This document shows, piece after piece, positions 22,541 to 34,541 of a DNA stretch of 64,000 nt. The notes beneath the pieces were generated by a model. That model was given only the letters and a program-made list of their open reading frames with translations. It had not been told where the DNA came from and did no database searches. This stretch comes from Myotis daubentonii (taxonomy: Eukaryota > Chordata > Mammalia > Chiroptera > Vespertilionidae): contig NC_081840.1 of NCBI RefSeq assembly GCF_963259705.1, forward strand, positions 149,765,549 to 149,829,548, read 5' to 3'. Both the position numbers and the translations under genes were made by a program. Each line of letters opens with the position of its first letter. Positions within the stretch are counted from its first letter, which is position 1.

Positions 22541-23648
22541 AAAGAATATTTGAGAAGAAAAGATGAAGTCAAATCAGGATACTTGTCTACTACAAGACAA
22601 GAAAGTGGTTTAAAAAGAAAAAATAAAGAAAAGGCAGGGTGAGTAGAAATCAGGAAAATGGTGGAAATAAAATAAATATCTAAGTAATCAGATGTAGGAG
22701 TCTCATGATCTTACAAATGAGATCAGAGACATTTAGGTGACAGAAATGTGCTTATGAATGGAAGAAGTGTTGTTTTCAGTTTTCCAAGTTATTCTGTGTC
22801 AGGAATATTGGCATGTTGTACTTAGTCTTTTCTTTTAATGCTAGAGTATGGGCACTATTGTAGAGATAGGCAGGTGGGAAAAAATCAGTACTGAACTGGG
22901 GAGAAAAGAAGGTTTCTTTTGAAACCATATTTTATTATTTAAGACAAGGTACTATGTAATAGCTAATCATCTCAATGGTATTAATGCTCTGAGTAGCATA
23001 TTATTACGCTCACAATTTTACAGTCATTTCTGATTAATTTCAAAGATTCCATTCCTAGAAGAATAACCTGCAGACTAACTTTCTGAAAATATACAAGAAA
23101 TTATATGAATACTCGATCAGTTGAATAGGATTAAAATATATATTCCGTTTACTAGTACATTGTGTGCTCATAAATTTAACATGCCCATCTGGTGAAGGCA
23201 ATTGGCAGCTGCCTTACACAATTAACTCTTTAGTTTTGATAAAAATCATTCAACACTTGGCATTTTTGCAAGGCTAGAAAGGATTATCATTTACAGAAGT
23301 CAAAGGTGATAATTTATTAGCTCATTGAAATTTTCATCAGGATTTCATGTGAGAAAATATCTGCAAATCATCAAAAGAAAATTCACAGCCATCAAACCCC
23401 TTAAAATCTAATGAAAAAATATAGTCTCTTGTTATTTATGGCCAAAAAGACTTTGAGGAATTTTTTTTTTTTTTTGTAAATCCTTGCTTTATATATCAAA
23501 TTAACTTTGAACTAAATACTACACCAAATTCCTTATTTTAAGGCTTGTCATTAGTTTTATTTATCTACCTACTATGTGCCAAGAACTAACTAAAGTATTA
23601 AGGATTAAGAACAGAAAAATACATGTTCATGTTGTTACGTTGCTGTTG
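22541..23648. other. AT-rich non-coding stretch
   Basis: No recognised repeat apart from a poly-T run at 23461-23475. No gene signal. Confidence 0.4.
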
Positions 23649-23656
23649 GTCTAGTG

Positions 23657-23808
23657 CAGTGATTGGCAAACTGCGGCCCCTTGAGTGTGGCTCTTCCACA
23701 AAATACCACGTGCGGGCGCGCACGTACAGTGCGATTGAAACTTTGTGGCCACACTCAAGGGGCCAAAGAGCCACATGTGGCTCACGCGCCACAGTTTGCT
23801 GACCACTG
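23657..23808. mobile_element. hAT MITE (152 bp)
   Basis: Ends CAGTGATTGGCAAACTGCGG and the inverse (TTTGCTGACCACTG), with an 8-bp target duplication GTCTAGTG/GTCTAGTA at 23649-23656 and 23809-23816. The interior is a long GC-rich imperfect inverted repeat. No transposase. Confidence 0.9.
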
Positions 23809-23859
23809 GTCTAGTAGAAGATATAGCCAAATGAGCAGATATGTTAAATATAATGAGGG

Positions 23860-24290
23860 AAAGAGTGTAAGAGGGAGCTGAACCAAGCATGTTGGGGCAC
23901 AGAGGGGAGCTAGTAACCTTCTTAGTGGGCAGGTGGAAGGGGCTTTACCAAAGAGGAGACTTCTGACCAGTCTTGAGTAATAAGTAGGAGGTGAGAGGGG
24001 ATTTGAGGAGAGTACCATTCTTGCCAGGAGAGAAGTATGTTAAAAATAAAGAGACAAGAAAGAAGATGCAGAGAGATTAAGAATAGAGTGAAGGGTTTAT
24101 GGAGTGATGAGAGAGTAGTGGGTTTAGCCTTTGTGTTATACGGTAATGAATTCAGTAGGTCTCAACAATTTTATAAGAGGGAGAAACCTTCATTTTCCTC
24201 AAAAAATTCCTTTCTTCCACAAATAAAAGTTAATGCTGTAGGAACATGGATACAAGGTAATGCATTCCTCATTTCTGCAAATACTCAAGT
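23860..24290 (-). mobile_element. Antisense L2 remnant
   Basis: Purine-rich diverged sequence with the inverted L2 order (GAGGGAGCTGAACCAAGC, then GTGGGCAGGTGGAAGGGGC). Limits approximate. Confidence 0.4.
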
Positions 24291-24400
24291 TGAATAAAGA
24301 TGTCTAAAAGAGGCTATAACTGCTGCTGTTTATGAATGAAGAATTTTACTGCCTTCTACAATGTACGTTGTACACTGTACATTAAGAGTATATGTATGGC

Positions 24401-24620
24401 CCTAACCGGTTTGGCTCAGTGGATAGAGCGTCAGTCTGCGGACTCAAGGGTCCCAGGTTCGAGTCCGGTCAAGGGCATGTACCTTGGTTGCGGGCACATC
24501 CCCAGTAGGGAGTGTGCAGGAGGCAGCTGATCAATGTTTCTGTCTCATCGATGTTTCTAACTCTCTACCCCTTTCCCTTCCTCTCTGTAAAAAAATCAAT
24601 AAAATATATATATTTTAAAA
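24401..24620 (+). mobile_element. Ves SINE, well preserved
   Basis: Complete head (CCTAACCGGTTTGGCTCAG), B-box GGTTCGAGTCC and tail. Target duplication of 17 bp at 24384-24400 and 24621-24637, perfect. Probably a recent insertion. Confidence 0.96.
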
Positions 24621-24849
24621 AAGAGTATATGTATGGCAGAAAAAAACCATTAGGTAGCAGAGGTAAAATAAATCTGTAGGAAGCACAATGTACTGAAGTT
24701 GAGCTTTCTACTGGTAAGTGGCAATGAGATGGTTGCAAAGAAATAGACTGGTCAGATGGCGCAAGAGCTTTCATTTATACTAATTTACACAGTACTTAGA
24801 ACCACGGAGTTTGGTGCCAATCAACTTTAGGTTAATGTGTTTCTTTACT

Positions 24850-25045
24850 AATTGTACACACTTGGGAAAGTCAATCAATTTCTTAAAGCTTTAGTTTCCT
24901 CTTATGAAAAATGAAGATAATAATAATACTTCCTAGGATTGTTGTGAGACTAAATGAGAAATCTTAGTAACACTCTTGGCACAGAACCTGTGAATTGGAC
25001 ATGTTTAATGAATGGTAGATATTATTAGTATTAATTTTCCTTGTC
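24850..25045 (+). mobile_element. MIR SINE remnant
   Basis: Core order TTTAGTTTCCTCTTATG, GATAATAATAATACTTCC, GTTGTGAGACTAAATGAGA matches MIR. A second, weaker MIR-like core lies at 25300-25380. Confidence 0.7.
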
Positions 25046-25454
25046 ATTTAAAAAATCTTAACATTGTTTATCTATCTTCTGGCACTATTTCAGGTATATC
25101 TCTTACTTCCTGAGGCCAGAAGGTGATCAACAAAGGGGAAGCTTTATGGAGAGACTGGCTTAAACCTAACAGTGCTTCCTACCCTAGAAAATCTAAATTG
25201 AAGAGAAGTATATGTGGTGGCTAGCACACAAAGTTAAAACTTGGTAGATCAACTAATACTTATTTGTGTCCAGCTATGGACACAGAATTATGTAGATCAT
25301 ATTGTATCTCTCTGATTTTCAGTTTCCTTGTCTATAAGGGGTTGGATTAAATATTCTCTAGCTCCAATTCCAAATTGTTTTAGTTAAAATTAGATGTGGA
25401 TATATCTGAAAAAGAAAAACTAATCAGGGCAGAGTTTATTTCTCTCTCACAAAA

Positions 25455-25678
25455 GAGCCCAGCTGGCGTTGCTCAGTGGTTGAGCATCAACCTATGAACC
25501 AGGAGGTCACAGTTCAATTCCCAGTCAGGGCATATGTCCAGGCTGCTGGCTCAATCCCTAGTGTAGGGCATGCAGGAAGCAGCCAATCAATGATTTTTCT
25601 CTCATCAATGGTGTTTCTATCTCTCTTCTCTCTCCTTCCCTCTCTGAAATCAATAAAAATATATTTTTAGAAAACAAA
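25455..25678 (+). mobile_element. Ves SINE (divergent head)
   Basis: Head CAGCTGGCGTTGCTCAGTGG, then GGTTGAGCATCAACC-type arm as in 18858 and 63547, pyrimidine block and A-rich tail. This is the GAGCATCAACC subtype rather than the ATAGAGCGTCGGCC subtype. Confidence 0.88.
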
Positions 25679-25679
25679 A

Positions 25680-26114
25680 TAAAAGCATCCGGGATATTGC
25701 CATCCAAGTATAGCATGGCAGATGAACTCTGCAAAAACCTCAAAGGCCTAACCTCCTTTTGAGGATCCTTGAGAAAGTAGTCCCTCTCTTCTTTATTCAA
25801 GGTAGTGGCTGGTACCAAAAGATCAAAAACTAGACTTTGCAAGGTGGGTAAGTCAGCAAAGACTAACCTGTATGAGGCTTTATGGGCACAAAAGATAGAA
25901 AAGGTCTAAGTACAGCAACTACCTGCTACAGGTGCTATTGACACTGCAATGACTGAAATGACCCCTCCATTCTATATTTATGTTAATTTTTGCACAGAAT
26001 CCAGAAAAGTGAAGGTTGCCAATCTGGGTTGTGATGAAATGTGAGGATCTGCTGGTCTTGGACTTCTTTTCCAGTAAATTCAGCTGGTCATATTGATCAG
26101 TAGAAACATGTAAA
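25680..26114. other. Non-coding stretch
   Basis: No feature recognised. Confidence 0.4.
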
Positions 26115-26225
26115 TAGCTTCAATATTTTAAATTTTATTTAATTTTTAAATTAAATGTATTGGGGTGGCATTGGTTAATAAAATTATATATAGCATCGAA
26201 TTTAAAAATAGAATTTCAGGGTTTT
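26115..26225 (-). mobile_element. Antisense L1 3' tail
   Basis: GTATTGGGGTGGCATTGG then TTAATAAAATTATATA is the inverse of the L1 end seen at 14045-14090. Short and truncated. Confidence 0.6.
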
Positions 26226-26712
26226 AAAATACTATTGGTGCTTTAATAGTTTTCTTCTGATCATGATTTGTCTTCTTATATATGACACTGTCAAATACAC
26301 AGTTGTAATTTTACACGTATTACGCATTATTTGCCAGTTTTATTACATAAGCTATGGACCTCGTGTGCATATAGAAAGACAGGAATTTAGCTCTACCACA
26401 AATTGCCCAAATGTTACTGAAGTACTAAGTAACCATGAACACAGGACTGAGAAATCTCCGTTCATTCTGTGATATCAAGTTCAGAATGTCAGCTAACTGG
26501 TGATTTATTTATACTTTTGCTACTACTTGGACCTGTATGTCTTTTGAAAGACATTGGTGGAGTCTGTATCCCTTCTGTATTTTTAATAAATAAATGTTCA
26601 TATTCTGTTGAAGATGGTAGAAATGTACAATGTTTATGCTTCTCCAGCCAGTTTGTCTGTGCTGGGAAATAAAAAGATATAACCGAAAGCCTGTCTATTA
26701 AAAAAAGAGATA

Positions 26713-26805
26713 TGGCCTGGGGTGGACACGGGCTAAAGGGGTCAATGGAGAGAAAAAGGGGGCAAATGTAATACTTTCAGCAATAAACTTTTTTAAAAAA
26801 AGATA
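26713..26805 (+). mobile_element. Short L1 3' tail
   Basis: GGCCTGGGGTGGACACGGG to AATACTTTCAGCAATAAAC with an A-rich end. TTAAAAAAAGAGA (before) and TTAAAAAAAGATA (after) may be the target duplication. Confidence 0.65.
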
Positions 26806-27750
26806 GTGACTGGAGTGCCAGAGCTGCAGCCAGCAGTGATGTCTGCACATTGAGCATCAGGGATAAAGTGACAAAGAATAATGGGCAAAGTGCACACTAG
26901 CTACCCACAACGAAGGTTGCGTAGTATTGTGATTATCCATGACTTCCAGTGGATTTTTGGTTGACTTGAAATACCTTGTAATCTTATAAATTTTACATGT
27001 GATTTCATACTTCTAGTAATTAAAATATGAATTTATAATAAAATCAATTTCGATGTTGATCTTTGGCAAAAAAAAAAAAAGGAAAAGAAAGAAAGAAAGA
27101 AAGAAAAGTCCTGGATGATGTTTCTACTTGCATCCTATTGGGCAGAATTACACAGGTCCTCCTTGTTCCACAGGCAGCTAGAAATTTCTTTGTCGTAGGG
27201 AGTCAGGTACAGCAAAAATATACTATTATTATGGAAGAGTGGAGAACAGTTATTGGGAGACAACACTCTTTAAGATAGAGGGCAAGTTGTTGTTTCTGCT
27301 CTCAATAGACCACCAGGTAGTCACATTTGTTTTGCTTTGGTTCCCTTGCCTTACACCGAGCAATTGTTACTTCACAGTTGCGAAGTGTCGCGGCTGCATA
27401 CTGCATAAGGATCCAAAGTGGGAAGCACTTCAGATTCAGCATCATTACTTTTATTCAGAAGTTATTTTGATGAACTCAACATGCTCCAAATTGAACTCCT
27501 GTCCTCACCTTCACCTGCGCTACACTTGCTCCACCACAGTCTTTCTCATCTCAGTTAAGGACCATTTCATTCCTCCAGTGGCCTAGCCCCAAAACTGGGC
27601 ATCATGCTTATATCCATCATTCTCTCTCCTACCACATCCAAGTCCTCGGCAAATCATTCTCATCCCCACCACTGCTATCACCTTGTCTCTAGATGATTGC
27701 AATCGTCACCCAAGCTCTTTCTCTGCTTTTAGCTTTTCCTCCTTTTCTTT

Positions 27751-27952
27751 TAAAAAAAATATATTTTAATGATTTTTTATAGAGAGTTAGAAACATCGAT
27801 GAGAGAGAAACATTGATAAGCTGCCTCCTGCACCCCCCCCCCCCCACTGTGTATGTGCCCGCAACCAAGGTACATGCCCCTGACCGGAATCGAACCGGGA
27901 CCCTTGAGTCCGCAGGCTGACGCTCTATCCACTGAGCCAAACCAGTCAGGGA
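27751..27952 (-). mobile_element. Ves SINE, antisense, with poly-C run
   Basis: Inverted Ves with a perfect 14-bp target duplication TCCTCCTTTTCTTT (27737-27750 and 27953-27966). The core C run at 27832-27845 has expanded. Inserted in L2. Confidence 0.94.
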
Positions 27953-28148
27953 TCCTCCTTTTCTTTATATTTTGTCTTAAAAACATCCCCCATAAAAAGA
28001 TTTTTATAAAATGTCAATCACACTTCTGCTCAAATTCCACAGGTTAAAAGGCAAACTTCTTTTTTTATCTTTATTCTTTAATGCTCATTAAACACATTTA
28101 CTGAGCATCTACTATACAGATATGGACAAAACAATATTTCTTTTTTTT

Positions 28149-28344
28149 AATGTTTTTATTGATTTTTAGAGAGAGAGGAAGGGAGAGGAAAAAAAGAGAG
28201 AAACATTAACTGGCTGCCTCCTGCATGCCCCCTACTGGGGATCAAGCCTACAACCCCAGGCATGTGTCCTAACCAGGAATCAGGAATTGAACCAGTGACC
28301 TCTACCAAGAGGTCTACGTCCAACCATTGAGCCACATCGGCCAG
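28149..28344 (-). mobile_element. Ves SINE, antisense
   Basis: T-rich start, purine block, CTGCCTCCTGCATGCCCCC core and inverted head ending GCCACATCGGCCAG. The head is the GGTTGGACGTAGACC-type subfamily. Confidence 0.85.
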
Positions 28345-28420
28345 ACACAATCCTTATTCCTTCTCTTCACTAAAATTTCACCCTCTCTGAGAGGCCTTCC
28401 CCGAACACTCTATTTTAAAA

Positions 28421-28631
28421 AATGACGTGAAATTCATATGGCACAGAATGAACTGTTTTAAAGTGTAAAAATCTAATGGCCTTTAGAACATTCAGTATGT
28501 TGTGCCACCACCACCTCTAACTAGTTCTAACGCATTTTCATCACTACAAAAGAACCCCCTCCCCAACCCATTAGGAAGTCACTTCCAAGGTCACTATTTT
28601 TAATTGCAGCCTGTATACTCTTGTTTCTTCC
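28421..28631 (-). mobile_element. Antisense L1 3' UTR fragment
   Basis: GAAATTCATATGGCACAG, then TGTTGTGCCACCACCACC, is the inverted 3' region of old L1M-type elements. It is bordered by an MLT1. Confidence 0.6.
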
Positions 28632-29078
28632 ATTAGTTTCCTAGATTTGCCATAACAAAGTACCCCAAACTAGGCACTTGGAACAGAAAAGCATTGCCTC
28701 ACAGATCTGGAGAATAGAAGTGTGTGATCAAGTTGTTGGCAGAGTTGCTTCTTTTTTAGGTTTTTAAGAGAGTGCCTGTTCCATCCCTCCTCCCTGGCTC
28801 CTGGCAGTTTATTGTCAATATTCGGTCTCCTTGCCTTGTAGGTGCATCACTTCAATCTTAGCCATGTTCACATGGCATCCTCCTTGTGTGAATTTCTGTG
28901 TCCAACTTTTCCCTTTTAAGAAGGATTAAGGGTTCACCCTACTCCGCTATGACATCATCTTAACTAATTACATCCGCAGTGGTGTTATTTACAAATGTGG
29001 TCACTCTGAGGTACTGGGGGTTAGAGCTCCAACTTATGTTGGGAGGATACAATTCAACCCAGAACACCATCCAGCATG
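28632..29078 (-). mobile_element. Antisense MLT1 LTR, near full length
   Basis: From the inverted 3' end (TTTGCCATAACAAAGTACC) through TTAACTAATTACATCCGC to the inverted 5' end (TACAATTCAACCCAGAAC). Confidence 0.8.
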
Positions 29079-29330
29079 CTATATATTTTACTTATTATTA
29101 TTATTGTTTGTTTTCTCCCAGTTGAATATCAGCTTCTAGGAGAGCAGCCACTGACACTCTTTTTGCCTAGATAAACAATAAATGGACAACCAGCAAGTGG
29201 AGTATAAATTCCTTGAAGACAGGGAATTGGTCAGTTTTGGGTTCTGTTGAATCACCATCACCTGTGACAGAATCTGGCACACAGCAGGCACTCAATAAAT
29301 ACTTGTTGGATGAACTAATGGCATTTAGAG
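29079..29330 (+). mobile_element. L2 3' end
   Basis: GAATATCAGCTTCTAGGAG, then CTGGCACACAGCAGGCAC and TCAATAAATACTTGTTGG, the L2 terminus. It is probably the continuation of the L2 at 27430-28420. Confidence 0.75.
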
Positions 29331-30184
29331 TCAGATAAGTCATTCTTGCTTTTATTTAATGGACTCTATGCCAGAAAAACTAGAATTACTACCTCAGTAC
29401 TCTTCTTAATTTTCTAGAGATGTGATATAAAATTTTCTAAATTTCCATGGATGAATCATTTTCTTACTTGTACTATATTTAAGTTACATAATATCAAACA
29501 AACTTTTTTGGTGATAATTAGAAAACAATCTTTTTTTTTTTGTAGAAGAAGAGAAGAAATTTAGATTGCCAAGTTAAAGGAGATAGACATGTTGGATAGA
29601 ACAGAACAAAGTTTATAAAGCTAAGTATGAAAATGTATTAGAGAACAAACTACTCCCAGAAAGGCTCAAATAAGTCACTTTGTCGAGATCAGCAGGCTGA
29701 CAGCAGATGGTGCTATTCCATCTTTACTTCTTAGAAACCATGTAAGCAATCGACTTGGAAATGATTGCAGAAGACAAGTAAAATGGTCCGCCCTTTTTAC
29801 ATTACAATTGGAAAAGTGACCTAGAGGCAAAAATGCTTTTTATGGAAGCATGCCTGGTATTTTCTCCTAGTATTTTATTTTTATCAAAACTATCTGAACA
29901 TGGGTATTCTATTCATGGACTGAAGTGTAGAAAATCAAAGTAGTAAAATAGGAGCTAAAAATGGGAACATAGGTTAGAACTTGTTGCATGGGCATGTTCT
30001 CATCATGCCTGAAAAATCTATTTTGAGTTGGTTGACATTTAATTAACTCAGTTCATTAAAACATATTTAGTACTCACAATACCTCCAGCAAAGTAATAGG
30101 CACTTAGTGCATATATGTGAGTAAAATAGATCAAGATGTTTCATATCTCTAGAGCTTTTATTGTAGCAGAGGGAGAAAGACACC
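29331..30184. other. Non-coding stretch
   Basis: AT-rich sequence, no recognised feature. Confidence 0.4.
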
Positions 30185-31495
30185 AAGCTTTTTGGTGGAC
30201 ACCATGATGTGAACCGAGGCCGGCCACCAATTGTGCCAGGCCTGTGGCCACTTAGTTGTAGCCATGTTCCATGCCAAAACTAGCTGCCACTTATGCCAGG
30301 CTTGGGGCCACCAGACGGGATTTACAAATCAAGTGAAGATTGGTCGCATGGCCCTAGCTGGTTTGGCTCAGTGGATAGAGCATCGGCCTGCAGACTGAAG
30401 GGTCCTGGGTTCGATTCCAGTTAAGGGCACATGCCCTTGCGTGCTCAATCTCCAATAAAAGGCGTGCAGGAGGCAGCTGATCCATGATGCTCTCATCATT
30501 GATGTTTCTATCTCTCTTTCTCCCTTCCTCTCTGAAATCAATAAAAATATCTTTTTAAAAAAGAAAAAGATCGGTTACCTGCTTTACTGGTCTGGAAAAA
30601 ACCCATGGATCTTTTTCAAGTGGTACAGGGTATGCCGAGGCCAGTCGCTACTTGTGTGGGGTTGAGAATCTTTGAGAGATTTACTGAAGTCTGTAGCATC
30701 AGCCAAAGCCGGCCCCTTGTGTAGGAAAACACCTGGAAGTGCCTTGGGACAAGTGGGCATGTGGGTGGGGCTGGGTCTCAGGGTGTCACCAGGGTGAAGT
30801 AAATGGTGTGAGCCACCTTAATGGATAGCTCAGATTTGGAGCCCACCTGAACCTGGCTGACTGGGTAAGAAGAGAGTTCAACAAAAAAACCATGGTGCCT
30901 GCCAGCACTTCCATGCCATCAGAGAGCTGCCCCCACACTTGCTCCTCCAGCCCTTGCCAGGAAATAGTCAAGTTGGTTCCTCCCTGTGTGCCCCTGGCAC
31001 TTTTCTAGCAGCTGTCCCTCTGCTGAGGTTAGAGTGAGTGAATCTGTGATCAAGCAAGTCTGCACCTGGGCCGCTCAAAAGCAGTGCCTAGGTCTTCAGC
31101 ATACCTCCCTAGCACTCTGATGCAATCCCCACTGCTTTTCACAGCCCGATGTTATGGGCACTCTTCTTCCTGGCACTGGTTCCCTGGGCTGGGGAGCTGA
31201 TGTGGGGCTGGGACCCCTCCTTCCTCAAGCAAGAGCTCAGCAGCTGAGATATCCTTCCCCATGCTTACTCGCCACACCATGGGTGTGGGACCCACTCTTC
31301 TGCCTCTCCACCCCTTCACCAGTCTTGACATGATTTCCTCTTTATATACTTAGTTATAAGACTTCTGTTCATCCGGTCAGCAGCTGCTTTTACATGATGG
31401 TTGTTGTATAATTTAGTTGTAATTTTGATGTGGTCATGGGAGGAGGCAAGCACAGCATTGACCCAGTCTACTATCTTGACCAGAATTCCTCTTTG
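30185..31495 (-). mobile_element. Antisense 5' end of an old L1, with a nested Ves
   Basis: The right end inverted reads GAATTCTGGTCAAGATAGTA, typical of a bat or other mammal L1 5' start. The GC-rich 5' UTR follows leftward. The same family of 5' UTR occurs at 39520-41190. It carries no ORF. Confidence 0.6.
30354..30568 (+). mobile_element. Ves SINE
   Basis: Head CCCTAGCTGGTTTGGCTCAG, B-box GGTTCGATTCC, pyrimidine block and A-rich tail. It lies inside the L1 5' region. Confidence 0.92.
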
Positions 31496-31533
31496 CTGCT
31501 TATTTTATTTTTTATCCTCACCATAGGGTATTT

Positions 31534-31633
31534 TTTCCATTGATTTTTTTTCAGAGAAAGTGGAGGGAAGAAAAGAGGGGGAGAGAACCAGAGAGGGAGA
31601 GGAAGAGGGAGGGGGAGAGAAATCAACATTGCA
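31534..31633 (-). mobile_element. Ves-type SINE tail fragment, antisense
   Basis: TTGATTTTTTTTCAGAGAAAG and a long purine block (GAGAGGGAGAGGAAGAGGG) match the inverted tail half. The tRNA head is missing. Confidence 0.55.
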
Positions 31634-31659
31634 GTTAAGATACAGAGCTATTCCATCAC

Positions 31660-32140
31660 CACAAAGATTTCCCTTGTGCCTTTACAGTTATACTCACCCA
31701 TTCTTTCCCATCATTTCCATCACTTGACAATGACTAATCTATTTTCCATTTCTACAATTTTTTTATTTATAGAATGTTATATAAATAGAATCACACAATA
31801 TATGACTTTGGGGGATTGGCTTTTCACTCAGCATAATGTCTTTGAGCTCCATCCAAGTAGTTATGTGTGTCAATAGTGCATATCTTTTTATTGCTGAGTG
31901 ATTTATAGTATGGTAGTACCATAATTGGTGTAACCATTCATCTACTGAGGACATTTTGCCTGTTTCCACTTCTTAACCATTATAAATAAAGCTGTTGTGA
32001 ACAATTATGTTTTTTGTGTGGGCATATGTTTTTATTTCTCTGGGATAAATGCCCACAAGTGCAATTGCCAAGTTGTAGGATAAGTACATGTTTAGTTTTT
32101 CAAGAAACTATCAAACTATTTTCCAGAGTAGCTGTATCAT
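31660..32140 (-). mobile_element. Antisense L1 3' portion
   Basis: Inverted L1 landmarks: TAGAATCACACAATATATGAC, CTCAGCATAATGTCTTTGAG and ATAAATAAAGCTGTTGTGAAC. Confidence 0.75.
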
Positions 32141-32521
32141 TTTAGGAGGAACACATGAGGGGAGACAATTTTTAGGAGGGTCATCTCTGCCTAAGAATCC
32201 TCTTTGAGCCGACAAGGGCTGTAACAGCATGTTCCTGCAGCAATACACTGGCTCTTTTTTCCCTATGTCATTTGGTGGCCAAATCATCCCCCTTCGCATT
32301 ATCTTTTAGTGCAGTTGGGCTTCTTCCTAATGTGTGGTGAAAAAATAGCTGTCAGGAGTCAAAAACCATTGCCCTGATAAAATCTGCCCAGGGATAACTG
32401 AGGGCTTTCAAATCTTTTACTAGTCTACTAGCCTCTACTTTCTCAGCATCTTCCTACAGTTAACCTTTCCACATCTAGGAGCTAGGGTTTTCATTTGGGT
32501 TCTCTCTTTTATACCAGGATA
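32141..32521. other. Non-coding stretch
   Basis: No recognised feature; possible diverged LTR sequence. Confidence 0.35.
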
Positions 32522-32824
32522 TCCTATATAATAAAAGGCTAATATGCAAATTGACCGAAGGGTGGAACCACCGGTCGCTGTGACGTGCACTGACCACCAG
32601 GGGGAAGATGCTCAATGCAGGAGCTGCCCCCTGGTGGTCAGTGTGCTTCCACAGGGGGAGCAGTGTGCTCCCACAGGCAAGCACAGTGGTGGTGGCGGGA
32701 GCCTTTCCTACCTCCTCATCAGTTGGACATCCCCTGAGGGCTCCTGGACTGCAAGAGGGTGCAGGCCGGGCTGAGGGACCCCTCCCCTCTGCCAGTGCAC
32801 GAATTTCATACACCGGGCCTCTAG
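32522..32824 (+). mobile_element. HeliBat Helitron, complete
   Basis: TCCTATATAATAAAAGGC start after A; CGAATTTCATACACCGGGCC hairpin region and CTAG end before T. An internal inverted repeat at 32588-32643 has two CTCF-like cores. No coding capacity. Confidence 0.95.
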
Positions 32825-32999
32825 TGCTTAAATATTCTAGTAACAGAGAGTCTCTGGCTGGTTTGATTTAGCACCCACTCCTAGCTCCTGACTCTGCCAA
32901 TGTCCTAGCATTTCTCACGGAGATAGACTCACTGTTCACTTATTCACTTCATTTGGGCCTCAGCTCTTCTCGACTATCCCCTCCCCTCAGCATCGTTCT

Positions 33000-33500
33000 G
33001 TATGTCCTAACCAGGCTGTATTTCCCCTCACAGCACCTATAATTTCCTGACAGGATGTGAGTGTACTTGTGTTAGCTGTCTCACCTTGCTAGGATGCAAG
33101 CTACCTACAGGCAGGGACCCTGTGTGGTACACTGCTGTGACGGTGCCTTGCTCATCACAGATGCTCAAGAAACAGACGATGGACGACTAAATCAACAGAA
33201 ATCTTACAATGGTTTCCTAACTGATCGGCTCTCTTGCCTCTAAGTTTATCTTTCACTCAAAGAAGTAAAGTTATACTCCAAAGGCATGGACTGAATCAGC
33301 TCACACTCCTCAAAACCCTTAAGCGATCCTTCATTGCTTATTGACCGAATAAAGCGCAGACTCATTCAGAGTAGCAACTAAACGCCCCATAGTTTATCTT
33401 CCAGAAGATTTCTTGGCACAATGTGTGATTTTTTCCTCCATTCTATAGTCCAGCCTCACCAAGGCACTCACTTTTTCTGACCATATCAAGCACTTTCATG
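33000..33500 (+). mobile_element. L2 LINE remnant
   Basis: 33000-33185 resembles the L2 3' end (GGATGCAAGCTACCTACAGG). 33195-33500 resembles an upstream L2 segment (CTCACACTCCTCAAAACCC, GCAGACTCATTCAGAGTAG). The order implies rearrangement or two copies. Confidence 0.5.
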
Positions 33501-33944
33501 TCAATGTAATTTAGTCTTCTTTCCCCCTGTTCCCATTCTCAGTCAATTTAACTGTCAAAGTTTAGGTGTGTTTTTTTTCCACTCACGTAGGAGTTTTGAG
33601 TTATGATTTTAATTTGCTTTGTGACAACATTTTTTTTTCTGGCAAGTTCCTTCACAATTTTTCTTAGAGTTTGTTTGTTTGTTTGTTTTTCTTGTTAGGA
33701 GGCTGTGCTTACATGTATTTCAATGTTCCATCTTTTTCCAGACCAACCACTAGCGCAAGATTCATGCGGCGTGAGGGGAGGACCCAGAGTGGTTTGCCAG
33801 GCTGCTGTGCTCCCGGGCTCCCTCTAGTGAGGCTTCAGAGCAGACAACACGGTCCCGCTCTGGACCTCCGCCTCCTTTGGCTCACAAGAGCAGTTTCTGC
33901 CAGCGGTGAGCTTCCCCAGCTGTTACTAACAAGAAACTCAGCCT
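33501..33944. other. Non-coding stretch, GC-rich at 33740-33930
   Basis: The GC-rich part begins CACTAGCGCAAGATTCATGCG, faintly like an inverted HeliBat end, but no 5' terminus follows. Confidence 0.3.
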
Positions 33945-34140
33945 CGCCCTGACTGGTTTGGCTCAGCGGATAGAGCGTCGGCCTGTGGATTGAAGGTTCC
34001 CAGGTTTGATTCTGGACAAGGGCACATCCCCAGTAGGGAGTGTGCAGGAAGCAGCTGAATCGATGTTTCTAACTTTCCCTTTCCTTCTCCCTTCCTCTCT
34101 GTAAAAAAATCAATAAAAATATATTATTTTTTTAAAAAGA
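33945..34140 (+). mobile_element. Ves SINE
   Basis: Head CGCCCTGACTGGTTTGGCTC, with an internal deletion of part of the middle. Perfect 14-bp target duplication AAGAAACTCAGCCT at 33931-33944 and 34141-34154. Confidence 0.95.
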
Positions 34141-34541
34141 AAGAAACTCAGCCTATGCTTTCCACGTACATCTTTCTTTAAAAAAAAAAAAAGTGGTGTT
34201 CTCTATCTCACAGATATTATGCTGAGCTGGATGTATATACTGCATGATTCCTTTTAAATTAATTCTAGAACAGGCAAAACTAATTTACAGTAGAAAACAT
34301 TTAGAACACTGGATGCTTTGGAATAGGAGGGGGTCAACTGGGTACGGACATGAGGGAACTTTCTGGGGTGATAGAAATGTCCTTCCTAGACTTGAATCAA
34401 GTATGAGTTGCATGGGTGTATATATTGGTCAAAGTATACAGTTTAAGATTTATTTTTTTAAAAAGTGGTGTCCTCTGAGTTAGTCATCTCAAGTCTTCCC
34501 CGGGGCCTTCCCATGCTTTCCCCTCTGCCTCCCACAGTTCA

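Larger units (their letters stand above)
27430..28420 (+). mobile_element. L2 LINE (sense), interrupted by two antisense Ves SINEs
   Basis: 27430-27736 follows the L2 ORF end region (CCAAATTGAACTCCTGTCC, CATCCAAGTCCTCGGC). 28348-28420 resumes with CTCTGAGAGGCCTTCCCCG. No intact frame; the open stretch 27239-27586 is partly this L2. Confidence 0.65.

Noticed and set aside
27239..27586. 115-aa open frame
   Set aside because: Its second half overlaps L2 sequence, with no domain or exon signals.
33740..33945. Possible HeliBat in the GC-rich stretch
   Set aside because: Only a vague resemblance to a 3' end; no CTAG/hairpin match and no 5' terminus.
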